A stretch of DNA of 64,000 bases from Alphaproteobacteria bacterium casp-alpha6 (GTDB lineage Bacteria > Pseudomonadota > Alphaproteobacteria > Rhodobacterales > Rhodobacteraceae): the NCBI GenBank assembly GCA_001510135.1, contig LFER01000016.1:1-64000 (forward strand). Direction: 5' to 3'. The notes under the pieces are model-generated. The model was not told the origin of the DNA. It saw nothing but the letters and a program-made list of their open reading frames with translations, and ran no database searches. The position numbers were made by a program, and so were the translations under genes. Position 1 is the stretch's first letter. Every line of letters begins with the position of its first letter. Shown here one piece after another: positions 56,346-64,000 of this stretch.

Positions 56346-56354
56346 GGAGTTTTC

Positions 56355-57131
56355 CTATCGGTTTACCCAATTTGGTTTTCGTTTTTCGACAAAGGCCTGA
56401 ACACCTTCTTTGAAATCATCTGTCTTGGACAGGTCACTCATGACCTCGCGGCTGAACGCGAGGCTTTCAGGAAGCTGTTCGCGCCTTGCCATATCGTTTA
56501 ACACGCGTTTGGTCGCCTTGACGGAGGAAGGGGAGACTTGGGTAATCTCTTCGGCTTTTGCCATAGCGATTTCCATCAATTTGTCGTGGGGAACAACGGC
56601 GTTCACGAAACCGAGCTGTAAGGCTTCTTCTGCACCAACTTGCCGTCCTGTGATCATCATTTCCTGCGCTGCCAGACGTCCGATATATCGGCTGAGCCTC
56701 TGAACCCCGCTTGCCGCGGCAAAAAAACCAACTTTGACTTCGGGAAGAGCAAAAGTTGCCTGTTCGCTCGCAATGATGATGTCGCAAGAGAGCGCTGTTT
56801 CAAATCCGCCTCCCATGGCAAACCCGTTCACTGCGGCAATGATAGGTTTTTCGAGATCATACCGTTGGCTCAACCCAGAAAACCCGGACGCCGGCAGGGT
56901 GGCGCGCCCGCCTTTGGCCGTAAATTTCAGGTCATTCCCTGCACAAAACGCCTTATCTCCCGCGCCGGTGAGAACGGCGACCCAGAGGTCAGGATCAGCA
57001 GCAAATGCGTCCCAAAGGTCCGAAAGCTCGTGATGCATCGGCCCATGTACAGCGTTATAGACCTCTGGTCGGTTGAGCGTGACGCATAAAACATGTCCGC
57101 GGCGTTCGGTTGTGATGAATTCGTAGCTCAT
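56355..57131 (-). CDS. enoyl-CoA hydratase/isomerase family protein
   Basis: A 258-residue crotonase-fold protein, close in pattern to carnitinyl-CoA dehydratase (CaiD) and short-chain hydratases. The oxyanion-hole segment is AFCAGNDLKFTA and GFAMGGGFETALSCD; the two catalytic glutamates of hydratases are both present, in GGGFE and LPEVKVG. It ends with AFVEKRKPNW, the conserved C-terminal motif. With both glutamates a hydration or dehydration reaction is likely. It is the third gene of the operon. Confidence 0.9.
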   Translation of the reverse strand: MSYEFITTERRGHVLCVTLNRPEVYNAVHGPMHHELSDLWDAFAADPDLWVAVLTGAGDKAFCAGNDLKFTAKGGRATLPASGFSGLSQRYDLEKPIIAAVNGFAMGGGFETALSCDIIIASEQATFALPEVKVGFFAAASGVQRLSRYIGRLAAQEMMITGRQVGAEEALQLGFVNAVVPHDKLMEIAMAKAEEITQVSPSSVKATKRVLNDMARREQLPESLAFSREVMSDLSKTDDFKEGVQAFVEKRKPNWVNR

Positions 57132-57140
57132 GTGTTGTCC

Positions 57141-58442
57141 CTAGATTTTTGCAGTTTTCAGGCCACCTGTGTCAATGGCGCTAAATCTTCCGCCGGTCGC
57201 GGCCAGTTCTCTTAACATTTCCGCAGGGGCATAGGCAGGATCTTCTTGGCCAAGCTCCTCCATTTTGGCAAGGATCGCTTCAGCTCCAATTGTATCTGCG
57301 TAGTATATGGGGCCTCCCTTATCCGCGGGCCAGCCGTAACCATTAAGCCAAACAATATCGATATCTGAGGGGCGCTGGGCCTTGTTTTCTTCGAGGATTT
57401 TCACAGCCTCGTTGATCATTGGATAAATGCAGGTTTCAATGATGCTTTCTGCTGCCATGGTGACGGGCTCTACGCCAGTGATGTCACGGATGATTTTCGC
57501 AGTAATATCAGAGGGCACCGGTGTGCGGTTTTCATCGTAATCGTAAAACCCCGCTTTTGTTTTTTGACCACGCCGATCCATTTCACAAAGTGCGTCACGG
57601 ATTGGATTGTCAGTTTTCGCACCTTTTGACCAGCCGATATCAAGCCCCGCAAGATCGGACATTTGAAAATTTCCCATCTTAAATCCAAACGTATTCATCG
57701 CCGCATCAATTTCCCATGGCATGACGCCCTTATACATCAGTTTTTGCCCCTGTCCTTGACGCGCAAAGAGCATTCGGTTGCCCACAAACCCGGGACACAC
57801 CCCGACAAGAACTGCGATTTTATTTATCGTCTTGGCAAGCTGCATCGCCGTTGCGACGACATCATCGGCAGTTTTTTCAGCACGCACAATTTCAAGCAGT
57901 TTCATCACATTGGCTGGAGAAAAGAAATGTAAACCTATCACGTCTTCTGGGCGTTTGGTTGTTGATGCGATCTCATCAATGTCCAGAGCCGAGGTGTTGC
58001 TTGCCAAAATTGCACCGCCTTTTGCAACAAGGTCCAGTTCAGAAAATATCTGCTTTTTAAGATCCATATTTTCAAAAACGGCTTCGATGATCAAATCGCA
58101 ATCGCTTAACGCGTTAAGGGACAGCTCCCCAGTGATGCGTGCCATACGCAACTCTACCTCTTCTTGGCTAAAACGCCCCCGAGCAGCGCTGCGCTGATAA
58201 TTTTTCCGAATAACCGAAAGACCGCGATCCAGCGCCTCTTGTTTTTGTTCGACGATGGTCACCGGAATGCCAGCAGTGGCAAAATTCATCGATATGCCGC
58301 CCCCCATGGTGCCGGCACCGATAATCCCGACTTTTTCTATGGCGCGTAAGGGCGTTTGAGGAGAAAGGTTAGGAACGTTCCAAGCAGCTTGGCCAGAGGC
58401 AGCTATATATTTTGCAACGGAATCATTTGAAGAAAGTGTCAT
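57141..58442 (-). CDS. 3-hydroxyacyl-CoA dehydrogenase, free-standing FadJ-type dehydrogenase half
   Basis: A 433-residue NAD-dependent 3-hydroxyacyl-CoA dehydrogenase with duplicated C-terminal domains, equivalent to the dehydrogenase half of the multifunctional FadJ protein. The NAD motif is GAGTMGGG, the catalytic histidine is in [17 protein letters not shown], and CPGFVGNRM follows. The N-terminal 35 residues resemble the linker that joins hydratase and dehydrogenase in the fused form ([18 protein letters not shown]). The hydratase is encoded separately, 9 bases downstream. This looks like a split version of the trifunctional enzyme, adapted to a particular substrate. Confidence 0.92.
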   Translation of the reverse strand: MTLSSNDSVAKYIAASGQAAWNVPNLSPQTPLRAIEKVGIIGAGTMGGGISMNFATAGIPVTIVEQKQEALDRGLSVIRKNYQRSAARGRFSQEEVELRMARITGELSLNALSDCDLIIEAVFENMDLKKQIFSELDLVAKGGAILASNTSALDIDEIASTTKRPEDVIGLHFFSPANVMKLLEIVRAEKTADDVVATAMQLAKTINKIAVLVGVCPGFVGNRMLFARQGQGQKLMYKGVMPWEIDAAMNTFGFKMGNFQMSDLAGLDIGWSKGAKTDNPIRDALCEMDRRGQKTKAGFYDYDENRTPVPSDITAKIIRDITGVEPVTMAAESIIETCIYPMINEAVKILEENKAQRPSDIDIVWLNGYGWPADKGGPIYYADTIGAEAILAKMEELGQEDPAYAPAEMLRELAATGGRFSAIDTGGLKTAKI

Positions 58443-58451
58443 TTATACTCC

Positions 58452-60167
58452 TCAGGATTTGGTCTTTTGGGGTGGTAAAGAAAGACAGATATCGCGCAGT
58501 TCGCGCCGATCCAATTTATCTGTGGCGCCGCGGGGAAGGGGGGCACCATAAATCCATATATGTTCCGGGATCTTGAAATGCGCGATATGATCTTTGAGAA
58601 AGGTTTGAAGTTCGTTTGGTGTTGCTCTCATTCCACTTCGGAGGTGAACCGCCGCCCCTACGACTTCTCCAAGACGGCTGTGTGGGACTGAAAAAGCACA
58701 GGACTCTGCCACAGCCGGATGACAGTGGAGGGCGGCCTCAACCTCCATACAGGCGATATTTTCGCCGCCACGAATAACGATATTTTTCTTTCTATCTATT
58801 ATGGTTATGACGCCGTCTTCATCCACTTTTCCAAGATCACCAGTTTTCAGCCAACCATTTTGAAATACCTCTGCGGTTGCCTGTGGTTTGTTAAGATATC
58901 CGCGCATGTTGCACGCGCTTTTGACTGTAATTTCGCCGACCTGACCGGCGGGTACTTGATGCCCCTTGTCGTCTAAAATCATTAACTCCTGCAAAGGTGG
59001 ATAGAGGCGCCCAGCGGCATTTGGGTTGTTTAAATAATCATCCCCAAAATAACCAATACCGCAGGCATTGGTTTCTGTCATTCCCCATCCCGTAGCAATT
59101 TGGGTGTGAGGAAAGGCATTTTTCAATTCGTTTACCTGAGCAGGGGGCCGTTTAGCACCGCCAGACGTGAGAAATTCGAGCGTCTTGAGAGATGCGTTCA
59201 TTCGTCTTGCGGCCACCATCAAGTCCGCAGATTGCGTGGGTACCCCCAAGAAACGCGTCACACGCTCCTTTTCGATAATTCTTACGGCGTCTTCCGCATC
59301 CCATTTGTCCATCAGACAAATCTTTGCTCCGGCTGGTAGGCTGAAGAGAAAATTAGGATGCGTTGCCGTGACATGGAAAAGCGGAGTTGCAATCAGGATC
59401 ACATGGCGAGGACGGGTTTCGGGAATTGTCTGGGGGGGCATCAGTATTTCGGCGAGGGGCCCTTGCATTAACCAGCTGAAGACCGCATTGATTGCCCCGC
59501 GATGGGTTTGGATCACCCCTTTGGGATACCCTGTCGTTCCGGAGGAATACATCACTGCAAAATCGTCATCTGTGTGGATTTCTACGACCGGCCAATCAGA
59601 ATTTGTGTCCTGCGCGCGCAGCCTCGAATAGCTATGTTCAAGAATGTGGTCTGCATCCCGCACCCCGACAAGCGTCAATCCTTGCGCCTCCTTTAATGGC
59701 AGAAGTTTTTCCGCTCTCGGGCTGTCGGTAAACACCAGTTTCGCGCGGCTGTCCTCTAGCGCATAAGCCAATTCCGGACTTGTCCACCATGCGTTCAGAA
59801 ACACGACAACACCCCCAGCTGCAGCTATTCCCATGATAAGTATCAGCATTTCAGGATAATTCTTCATGGCCAGTGCAACGGGTGTGCCTTTTCCCACTCC
59901 AAAATTCTGCTGTAATGTCCAAGCCGTGGATTTTATTTCGCTGCAAAAGTCTTCGTAGGACCATCTTTCATTCCGAAAAACGAGATAATCGTCGGAGTGC
60001 ACATTTTGTGCGTCTCGACATACATCAAGCAGGTCGCGCAGCGTATCTGGGACATTTTTAAATACGCGATAGTCCACGCCCCTGATTGTTTCTTTCTTAA
60101 TTTCAAATGTAGGATTTGTGGAAATAAGCGTTTCGACCGCCCCTCGAATTCTATCCCCTGTTTTCAA
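58452..60167 (-). CDS. acyl-CoA synthetase (AMP-forming)
   Basis: A 571-residue ANL-superfamily ligase that activates a carboxylic acid with ATP and CoA. The AMP-binding loop reads YSSGTTGYPKGVIQTHRG; GWGMTETNA and WLKTGDLG follow, and the catalytic lysine is in PRGATDKLDRREL. It is the first gene of the five-gene operon and defines the pathway entry. The substrate may be a medium or branched-chain acid, but none is fixed by sequence. The gene has gaps of 9 bases to the next gene, and no regulator lies beside it. Confidence 0.93.
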   Translation of the reverse strand: MKTGDRIRGAVETLISTNPTFEIKKETIRGVDYRVFKNVPDTLRDLLDVCRDAQNVHSDDYLVFRNERWSYEDFCSEIKSTAWTLQQNFGVGKGTPVALAMKNYPEMLILIMGIAAAGGVVVFLNAWWTSPELAYALEDSRAKLVFTDSPRAEKLLPLKEAQGLTLVGVRDADHILEHSYSRLRAQDTNSDWPVVEIHTDDDFAVMYSSGTTGYPKGVIQTHRGAINAVFSWLMQGPLAEILMPPQTIPETRPRHVILIATPLFHVTATHPNFLFSLPAGAKICLMDKWDAEDAVRIIEKERVTRFLGVPTQSADLMVAARRMNASLKTLEFLTSGGAKRPPAQVNELKNAFPHTQIATGWGMTETNACGIGYFGDDYLNNPNAAGRLYPPLQELMILDDKGHQVPAGQVGEITVKSACNMRGYLNKPQATAEVFQNGWLKTGDLGKVDEDGVITIIDRKKNIVIRGGENIACMEVEAALHCHPAVAESCAFSVPHSRLGEVVGAAVHLRSGMRATPNELQTFLKDHIAHFKIPEHIWIYGAPLPRGATDKLDRRELRDICLSLPPQKTKS

Positions 60168-60420
60168 TCTTTGTTCCTTTCACCGACCCATTTTTGAAGA
60201 AGTATCACCTGCATGATATAGCATCCGCAAGTATTACTTGGGGTCGCTTTGGAGCAGCTATATTACCATTAACCGATTTTCGAAGGCGGCCTGGGCAGGT
60301 CGTATCACTTTGAAATGAGCGTGCAGACTTAATTCTGCCGGCCGGACGGGCGCGCTTGAATGCTGAATTGGCTAAACAATCAAAAAATATGTCGTTTCAT
60401 AAAGTGACTAGGAGAAGATA

Positions 60421-61782
60421 ATGGGCACGCATTTTCAAACGCATACGTCTGACATGTCAGCATCGCTTTCTTGTTCTTCGGTGGCTCAAAGCGTCGCTTT
60501 GAGTGAATCGATGTGGCAAAAAACATCGGTCGATGGTTTGTCCGGAAAGTTGGACGCATCAAATACGGAAATTGGAACTGAGATAGTTTCCCTTATCACT
60601 CAATTATTTGCCAAGGGTAAATATGAGCTGGTCGTTGAAATCGCGGATGAACTGGTAACCGTCCATCCGCAATCGTTCTTTTTGCATAATGTTTTGGGCG
60701 AATCCTTTGCGTTCTTGGGTGAAAACTTGAAAGCCGTGGCGCATTTTAAGAAAATTTTGCAGCTTGAACCTTCGGAAAACGAAGACCGTCTGCGCGAGGC
60801 ATGCTTGCCCAATGTCCATAATAATATTGGCATCGCGTTAAAGTCGATCGGCTTCTTGGAAGAATCTGAGAAACATTTAATCAAAGCCATAGAGCTCGAT
60901 CCGAAACTGGCTTCGGCATATAATAATTACGGCAACCTGCTGAATGAAAAGGCCGACCTTTCTGGTGCTCAGGAGAAATTTCTGAAAGCAATTGATCTTG
61001 AACCGAGCAGCTATGCTGCGTATTGGAACCTTCATTCTACAGTGAATGAAGAACAAACGGCGAAAGCGATTATTGAACAATGTCTCTTACAATCGCCAAC
61101 GTTCAAAGACGCCGTCTTTACCTTAGCCGGAATGCTAGCTTTTGGAGGAAATGATACTCATTTCAAAGAATTGCTGTCATCGGGTTTTGTTGATGAACCA
61201 ATTATTCGATCAATTAACTGGGTCTTATCACTTCCAAAGCTACCTGAGATCCATTTTAACAGATGGTCGATGTTTGATCGCGCGATAGAACTTAGTGATA
61301 CATCGCGTCCATTTTACGAATATGGTGTTTGGATGGGGGATAGCTTTCGGTACCTCATGAAGCATTTTGAAAAGGGATATGGTTTTGATACCTTTGAAGG
61401 GCTTCCAGAAGACTGGGGACCTTTACCAAAAGGCACGTATTCAAGCTTTGGCAAAGTCCCATGTATAAAGGGCGCAGAATTTATCGTGGGTGAGTTTGAG
61501 CACTCTTTGCCCAAGTTTTTTTCAACCCCGCGTCCATTGGCATCGCTGATCAATTTTGATGCAGACCTTTATGCATCCACATTATGCGCGCTGGTCAATT
61601 CAAAGGCCGTGATTGATGAAAAAACCATCTTAATTTTTGACGAGTTTATCATTAACAGCGATTGGGAAAATGACGAGTTCCGCGCACTTGAAGAATTCTG
61701 TAAGGCAAATGGTCTAGATTATGAAGTAATCGCCGTTTCCCTTTACACAAAACAGGTTGTGTTGCGTCTTGTGGGGCGGTGA
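60421..61782 (+). CDS. TPR protein with TylF/MycF-type methyltransferase domain
   Basis: A 453-residue fusion. The N-terminal third has TPR-like helical repeats (about 55-235, including NNIGIALKSIGFLEESEKHL and NYGNLLNEKADLSGAQEKF). The C-terminal third (from about residue 275) matches the TylF/macrocin O-methyltransferase fold: a SAM-binding GVWMGDSFR at 302-309, DAD at 380-382, and metal-binding D407-E408-F409. Known TylF proteins O-methylate sugars; in this fusion the TPR could recognise a protein or glycan carrier. AGGAGAAG precedes the ATG. It is flanked by an unrelated secreted protein gene, and may be a laterally acquired single gene. Confidence 0.8.
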   Translation: MGTHFQTHTSDMSASLSCSSVAQSVALSESMWQKTSVDGLSGKLDASNTEIGTEIVSLITQLFAKGKYELVVEIADELVTVHPQSFFLHNVLGESFAFLGENLKAVAHFKKILQLEPSENEDRLREACLPNVHNNIGIALKSIGFLEESEKHLIKAIELDPKLASAYNNYGNLLNEKADLSGAQEKFLKAIDLEPSSYAAYWNLHSTVNEEQTAKAIIEQCLLQSPTFKDAVFTLAGMLAFGGNDTHFKELLSSGFVDEPIIRSINWVLSLPKLPEIHFNRWSMFDRAIELSDTSRPFYEYGVWMGDSFRYLMKHFEKGYGFDTFEGLPEDWGPLPKGTYSSFGKVPCIKGAEFIVGEFEHSLPKFFSTPRPLASLINFDADLYASTLCALVNSKAVIDEKTILIFDEFIINSDWENDEFRALEEFCKANGLDYEVIAVSLYTKQVVLRLVGR

Positions 61783-61807
61783 TCGCGAAAATCCTTTAAA
61801 ATGCGGG

Positions 61808-62203
61808 CTAGAAATATTCTCTACACACCATGTAAACTGGTAAAAACACGGCCCAATCGTCATCGGATTTCGGTAACACAGGCCCTTCATCCAATATCGT
61901 ATACATGAGTGTCATGTCATTCATGTTCAACTGAAGCGAAAGGTTTTTTTCAGGCAAACGGGTGTCGTCCGTTTGCATGGGATGGGTCCACTGTATAATC
62001 ATTGATGACCAATAGCTTGCCTCAACGCTGTCATAGGATTTGTAACTTGCACTTTGGCGCGCCCAGTCAATGCTCAGATTTTCGGTTTTCGGCTTTCCCG
62101 GTTCACCACATGCAAAAAGGCTCGTGTCGGCAAGACCAAAAACTGGCGTTAAAAAGACAAAAATTACCACAAAAAACCGCAAATTGGTTCCTTCCGACAT
62201 CAT
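61808..62203 (-). CDS. secreted hypothetical protein
   Basis: A protein of about 130 residues with a signal peptide (FFVVIFVFLTPVFGLA) and a mature part with two cysteines. I do not recognise it. The frame is open to 62236. ATG 62203 is a workable start, and a TTG at 62182 has GGAAGGA upstream and gives a compact signal peptide, so the start is unresolved. It converges with the TPR-methyltransferase gene. Confidence 0.55.
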   Translation of the reverse strand: MMSEGTNLRFFVVIFVFLTPVFGLADTSLFACGEPGKPKTENLSIDWARQSASYKSYDSVEASYWSSMIIQWTHPMQTDDTRLPEKNLSLQLNMNDMTLMYTILDEGPVLPKSDDDWAVFLPVYMVCREYF

Positions 62204-62470
62204 ATATCCAACGTATTTGACGTGAACTTTTCGCATTGAAGACAGGTAAAGACCCGACTTTGCACCAATATAGCTCAGCTCTGTATAAAACGGTCATCCT
62301 GAAATTGAACCTAAGTCGATAAATGCTCTTGTCCATGAATTTGCTTTTCTGGCGGGTTAAAAATGGAAGGAGGCTTGTTTTTGATGCGATTTCTTGGCAA
62401 ATCCCAGAGGAAAGGTGTCTGCCTGATGATGCGCCGTTGAGGGCTCAAAATGGCAAAAAAAGGGGTTAAG

Positions 62471-63628
62471 ATGACCAAACGGGTCCATTCAAAAAAATTA
62501 AACAAACAGCTAAACGAGGCGCTGCAATCCGAAGGTATTCCAGGAGCCGTGGCGCTTGTTACCACAAAGGAACAGGTCATTTATGATGCGGCCTTTGGAT
62601 GGTCTAATGTGGGAAAATCTGAGAAAATGCGCAGTGGCTGTCTTTTCCGCATTGCATCGATGACAAAAGCGATAACATCCCTTTGCGTGATGCAGCTGGT
62701 AGAGAAATCCCTTATCGAAATTGACGATCCGATTCGAAACCACATGCCTGACTTGCCCGCTTTTCAGGTATTTACATCTTTCGACGAGAATACGGGGCAA
62801 TTTAAAACACGTCCGGCCGCGCGTGATATGACGATAAAGCATCTTCTGACGCATACAGCGGGGCTTGCTCTTTGGTTCAATAGTCCAACACTCTTTAATC
62901 TTGGGGAAGGCAAAAAGATGCGTCAATCTTGGCGTTATCCCCTTCACCATGATCCTGGAGAGCGTTGGACCTACGGAGATGCGACAGCCCTTTTGGGGGA
63001 GCTGATCGCCTATAAAACCGGCCAGAGTATTGAGGTCTATATGCGCCAAAATATTTTTGATCCGCTACAAATGTCCGATACAGGCTTTTCCTTGAACAAG
63101 GCTCAGACCTGCAACTTGGTGACCCTTCATCATCGTGATGAACAGCGATTTAAGGAAAAACTCAATCCCGATGAGATCGTAGAAAAAGGGTTTGGCGACG
63201 GGGGGCTTATCAGTACGGCGTCGGATTACGCAAAATTCATGCGCGTGTTCCTGAACAAAGGACGTAGTGACCTCGGAAAACCTATTTTACGTCCAGATTT
63301 AATCTTGGAGATGGGTAAAAATCACATAGGGGACGTTGAACTTAGACGCCAAATATCTGCAGACCCTGTGTCAGCAAAGGACTTTCCTCAGGGGGCAGGT
63401 GTGGATCGTTGGGGGCTTGGCTTCCAAATTACCGCGCAAAAAAGACCCCACATGCGGCCAGTGGGTTCTTTGTCTTGGGGAGGGCTTTTCAATACGAAAT
63501 TCTGGATTGATCCACAAAATGAAATCGCAGCCGTTCTTTTGATGCAATATTTACCGTTTGATGATGAGGCCCATATTCGCGTGCTGAACGCATTTGAGAC
63601 AGGGATTTATCAATCGCTGGTCTGCTAA
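62471..63628 (+). CDS. serine hydrolase (class C beta-lactamase/esterase family)
   Basis: A protein of about 385 residues with a beta-lactamase fold. The SxxK motif is S63-M-T-K66 in RIASMTKAITS. The usual YxN is replaced by Y168-G-D in WTYGDATALLG, a pattern seen in EstB-like esterases and D-aminopeptidase relatives. A third block, VGSLSWGGLFNTKFWID, takes the place of KTG. The absence of a signal peptide suggests a cytoplasmic esterase rather than a beta-lactamase. ATG 62471 has AAGGGG at a good distance; ATG 62450 is an alternative. The cut-off AhpD-like gene follows 100 bases later. Confidence 0.85.
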   Translation: MTKRVHSKKLNKQLNEALQSEGIPGAVALVTTKEQVIYDAAFGWSNVGKSEKMRSGCLFRIASMTKAITSLCVMQLVEKSLIEIDDPIRNHMPDLPAFQVFTSFDENTGQFKTRPAARDMTIKHLLTHTAGLALWFNSPTLFNLGEGKKMRQSWRYPLHHDPGERWTYGDATALLGELIAYKTGQSIEVYMRQNIFDPLQMSDTGFSLNKAQTCNLVTLHHRDEQRFKEKLNPDEIVEKGFGDGGLISTASDYAKFMRVFLNKGRSDLGKPILRPDLILEMGKNHIGDVELRRQISADPVSAKDFPQGAGVDRWGLGFQITAQKRPHMRPVGSLSWGGLFNTKFWIDPQNEIAAVLLMQYLPFDDEAHIRVLNAFETGIYQSLVC

Positions 63629-63728
63629 GGGTTGCAAGGTCTCTCGCAGGGTAGCAATCTATGTCCGTGCCGCGTCATTTACTGGCGCCAAGAAATTGAA
63701 GCCGCGCCTGAAAAGAGAGGGAAAAGGA

Positions 63729-64000
63729 ATGTCTTGGATCGACACAATCTCCTATGAAGAGTCATCTGGAAAACTGCGTAAACTTTATGACCGGATTAAA
63801 GGGCCAGAGAACAACGTTGATAATATCATGATGCTGCATTCATTGCGGCCTCATTCAATGGAAGGTCACATGGCGATCTATAAATACGTGCTGCATCATT
63901 CCTCAAACACATTGCCTAAGTGGTTTCTTGAAACCCTCGGGGTGCTGGTGAGTGCTATAAATGAGTGTCATTACTGTGTAGATCATCACTTTGCCGGTTT
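63729..64000 (+). CDS. AhpD/carboxymuconolactone decarboxylase-family protein (cut by window end)
   Basis: The first 90 codons of a gene running off the right edge. The translated part begins MSWIDTISYEESSGKL and contains the redox motif C80-H-Y-C83 followed by VDHH, the catalytic ExxxCxxCxxxH pattern of alkylhydroperoxidase-like (AhpD) proteins. These reduce peroxides or work as small peroxidase-related enzymes. A GAGAGGG-AAAAGGA stretch precedes the ATG. The rest of the protein is outside the window. Confidence 0.8.
   Translation, partial: MSWIDTISYEESSGKLRKLYDRIKGPENNVDNIMMLHSLRPHSMEGHMAIYKYVLHHSSNTLPKWFLETLGVLVSAINECHYCVDHHFAG

Overview
The window is an ordinary-looking stretch of chromosome from an alphaproteobacterium, most likely a marine member of the Rhodobacteraceae (Roseobacter group). 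The evidence is the C4-pathway 5-aminolevulinate synthase (hemA), an alphaproteobacterial SOS box (GAAC-N7-GAAC) in front of recA, an MttB-family methyltransferase without pyrrolysine, and roseobacter-like protein sequences throughout. Base composition is moderate, near 50% GC by eye. I see no insertion sequence, prophage, CRISPR array or rRNA, and one tRNA (Asp, GTC). The family assignment is inference from sequence features, not from a database search.

Layout. 1-11.9 kb is accessory catabolism and uptake: a Baeyer-Villiger-type monooxygenase, a MOSC protein, a large N,N-dimethylformamidase-like amidohydrolase, a four-gene peptide/nickel-type ABC importer with a hairpin between the binding-protein and permease genes, a glycerophosphodiester phosphodiesterase and a small membrane protein. 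12-20.3 kb is housekeeping: lon, tRNA-Asp, a glycine-zipper envelope protein, a cupin, ispG, a RodZ-like protein and hemA. 20.4-32.6 kb holds an M20 dipeptidase abutting a fluoroacetate-dehalogenase-like hydrolase, a DsbA-type oxidoreductase behind an M48/TPR protease, an aminotransferase, amiC, PBP1A, prfB and an amidase. 32.7-37.4 kb is the fatty-acid cluster fabD-fabG-acpP-fabF-mltG. 37.5-44.3 kb has a sulfotransferase-like gene, recA, alaS, a DUF1330 protein and typA. 44.4-53.1 kb has the MttB homologue, mmsA, coaD and a central-carbon cluster (tkt, gap, a 47-residue membrane protein, second gap) carrying LacI-type operator-like palindromes. 53.3-54.7 kb has a coiled-coil protein with zapA, then grxD and bolA. 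54.8-60.2 kb is a tight five-gene acyl-CoA degradation operon. 60.4-64 kb has a TPR-TylF methyltransferase, a secreted hypothetical protein, a serine hydrolase and a truncated AhpD-like gene.

Most notable: (1) two gap paralogues flanking a tiny membrane-protein gene, with a perfect 16-bp palindrome just 5' of one gap and two related sites 30 bp apart 5' of the other; (2) a hydrolase carrying the residue set of fluoroacetate dehalogenases; (3) a dimethylformamidase-like large subunit with no visible small subunit; (4) an orphan MttB homologue with a structured GC-rich upstream region and no corrinoid partner here; (5) a five-gene beta-oxidation-like operon in which hydratase and dehydrogenase, fused in FadJ-type proteins, are separate. 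I did not find a clearly new defence or mobile system.
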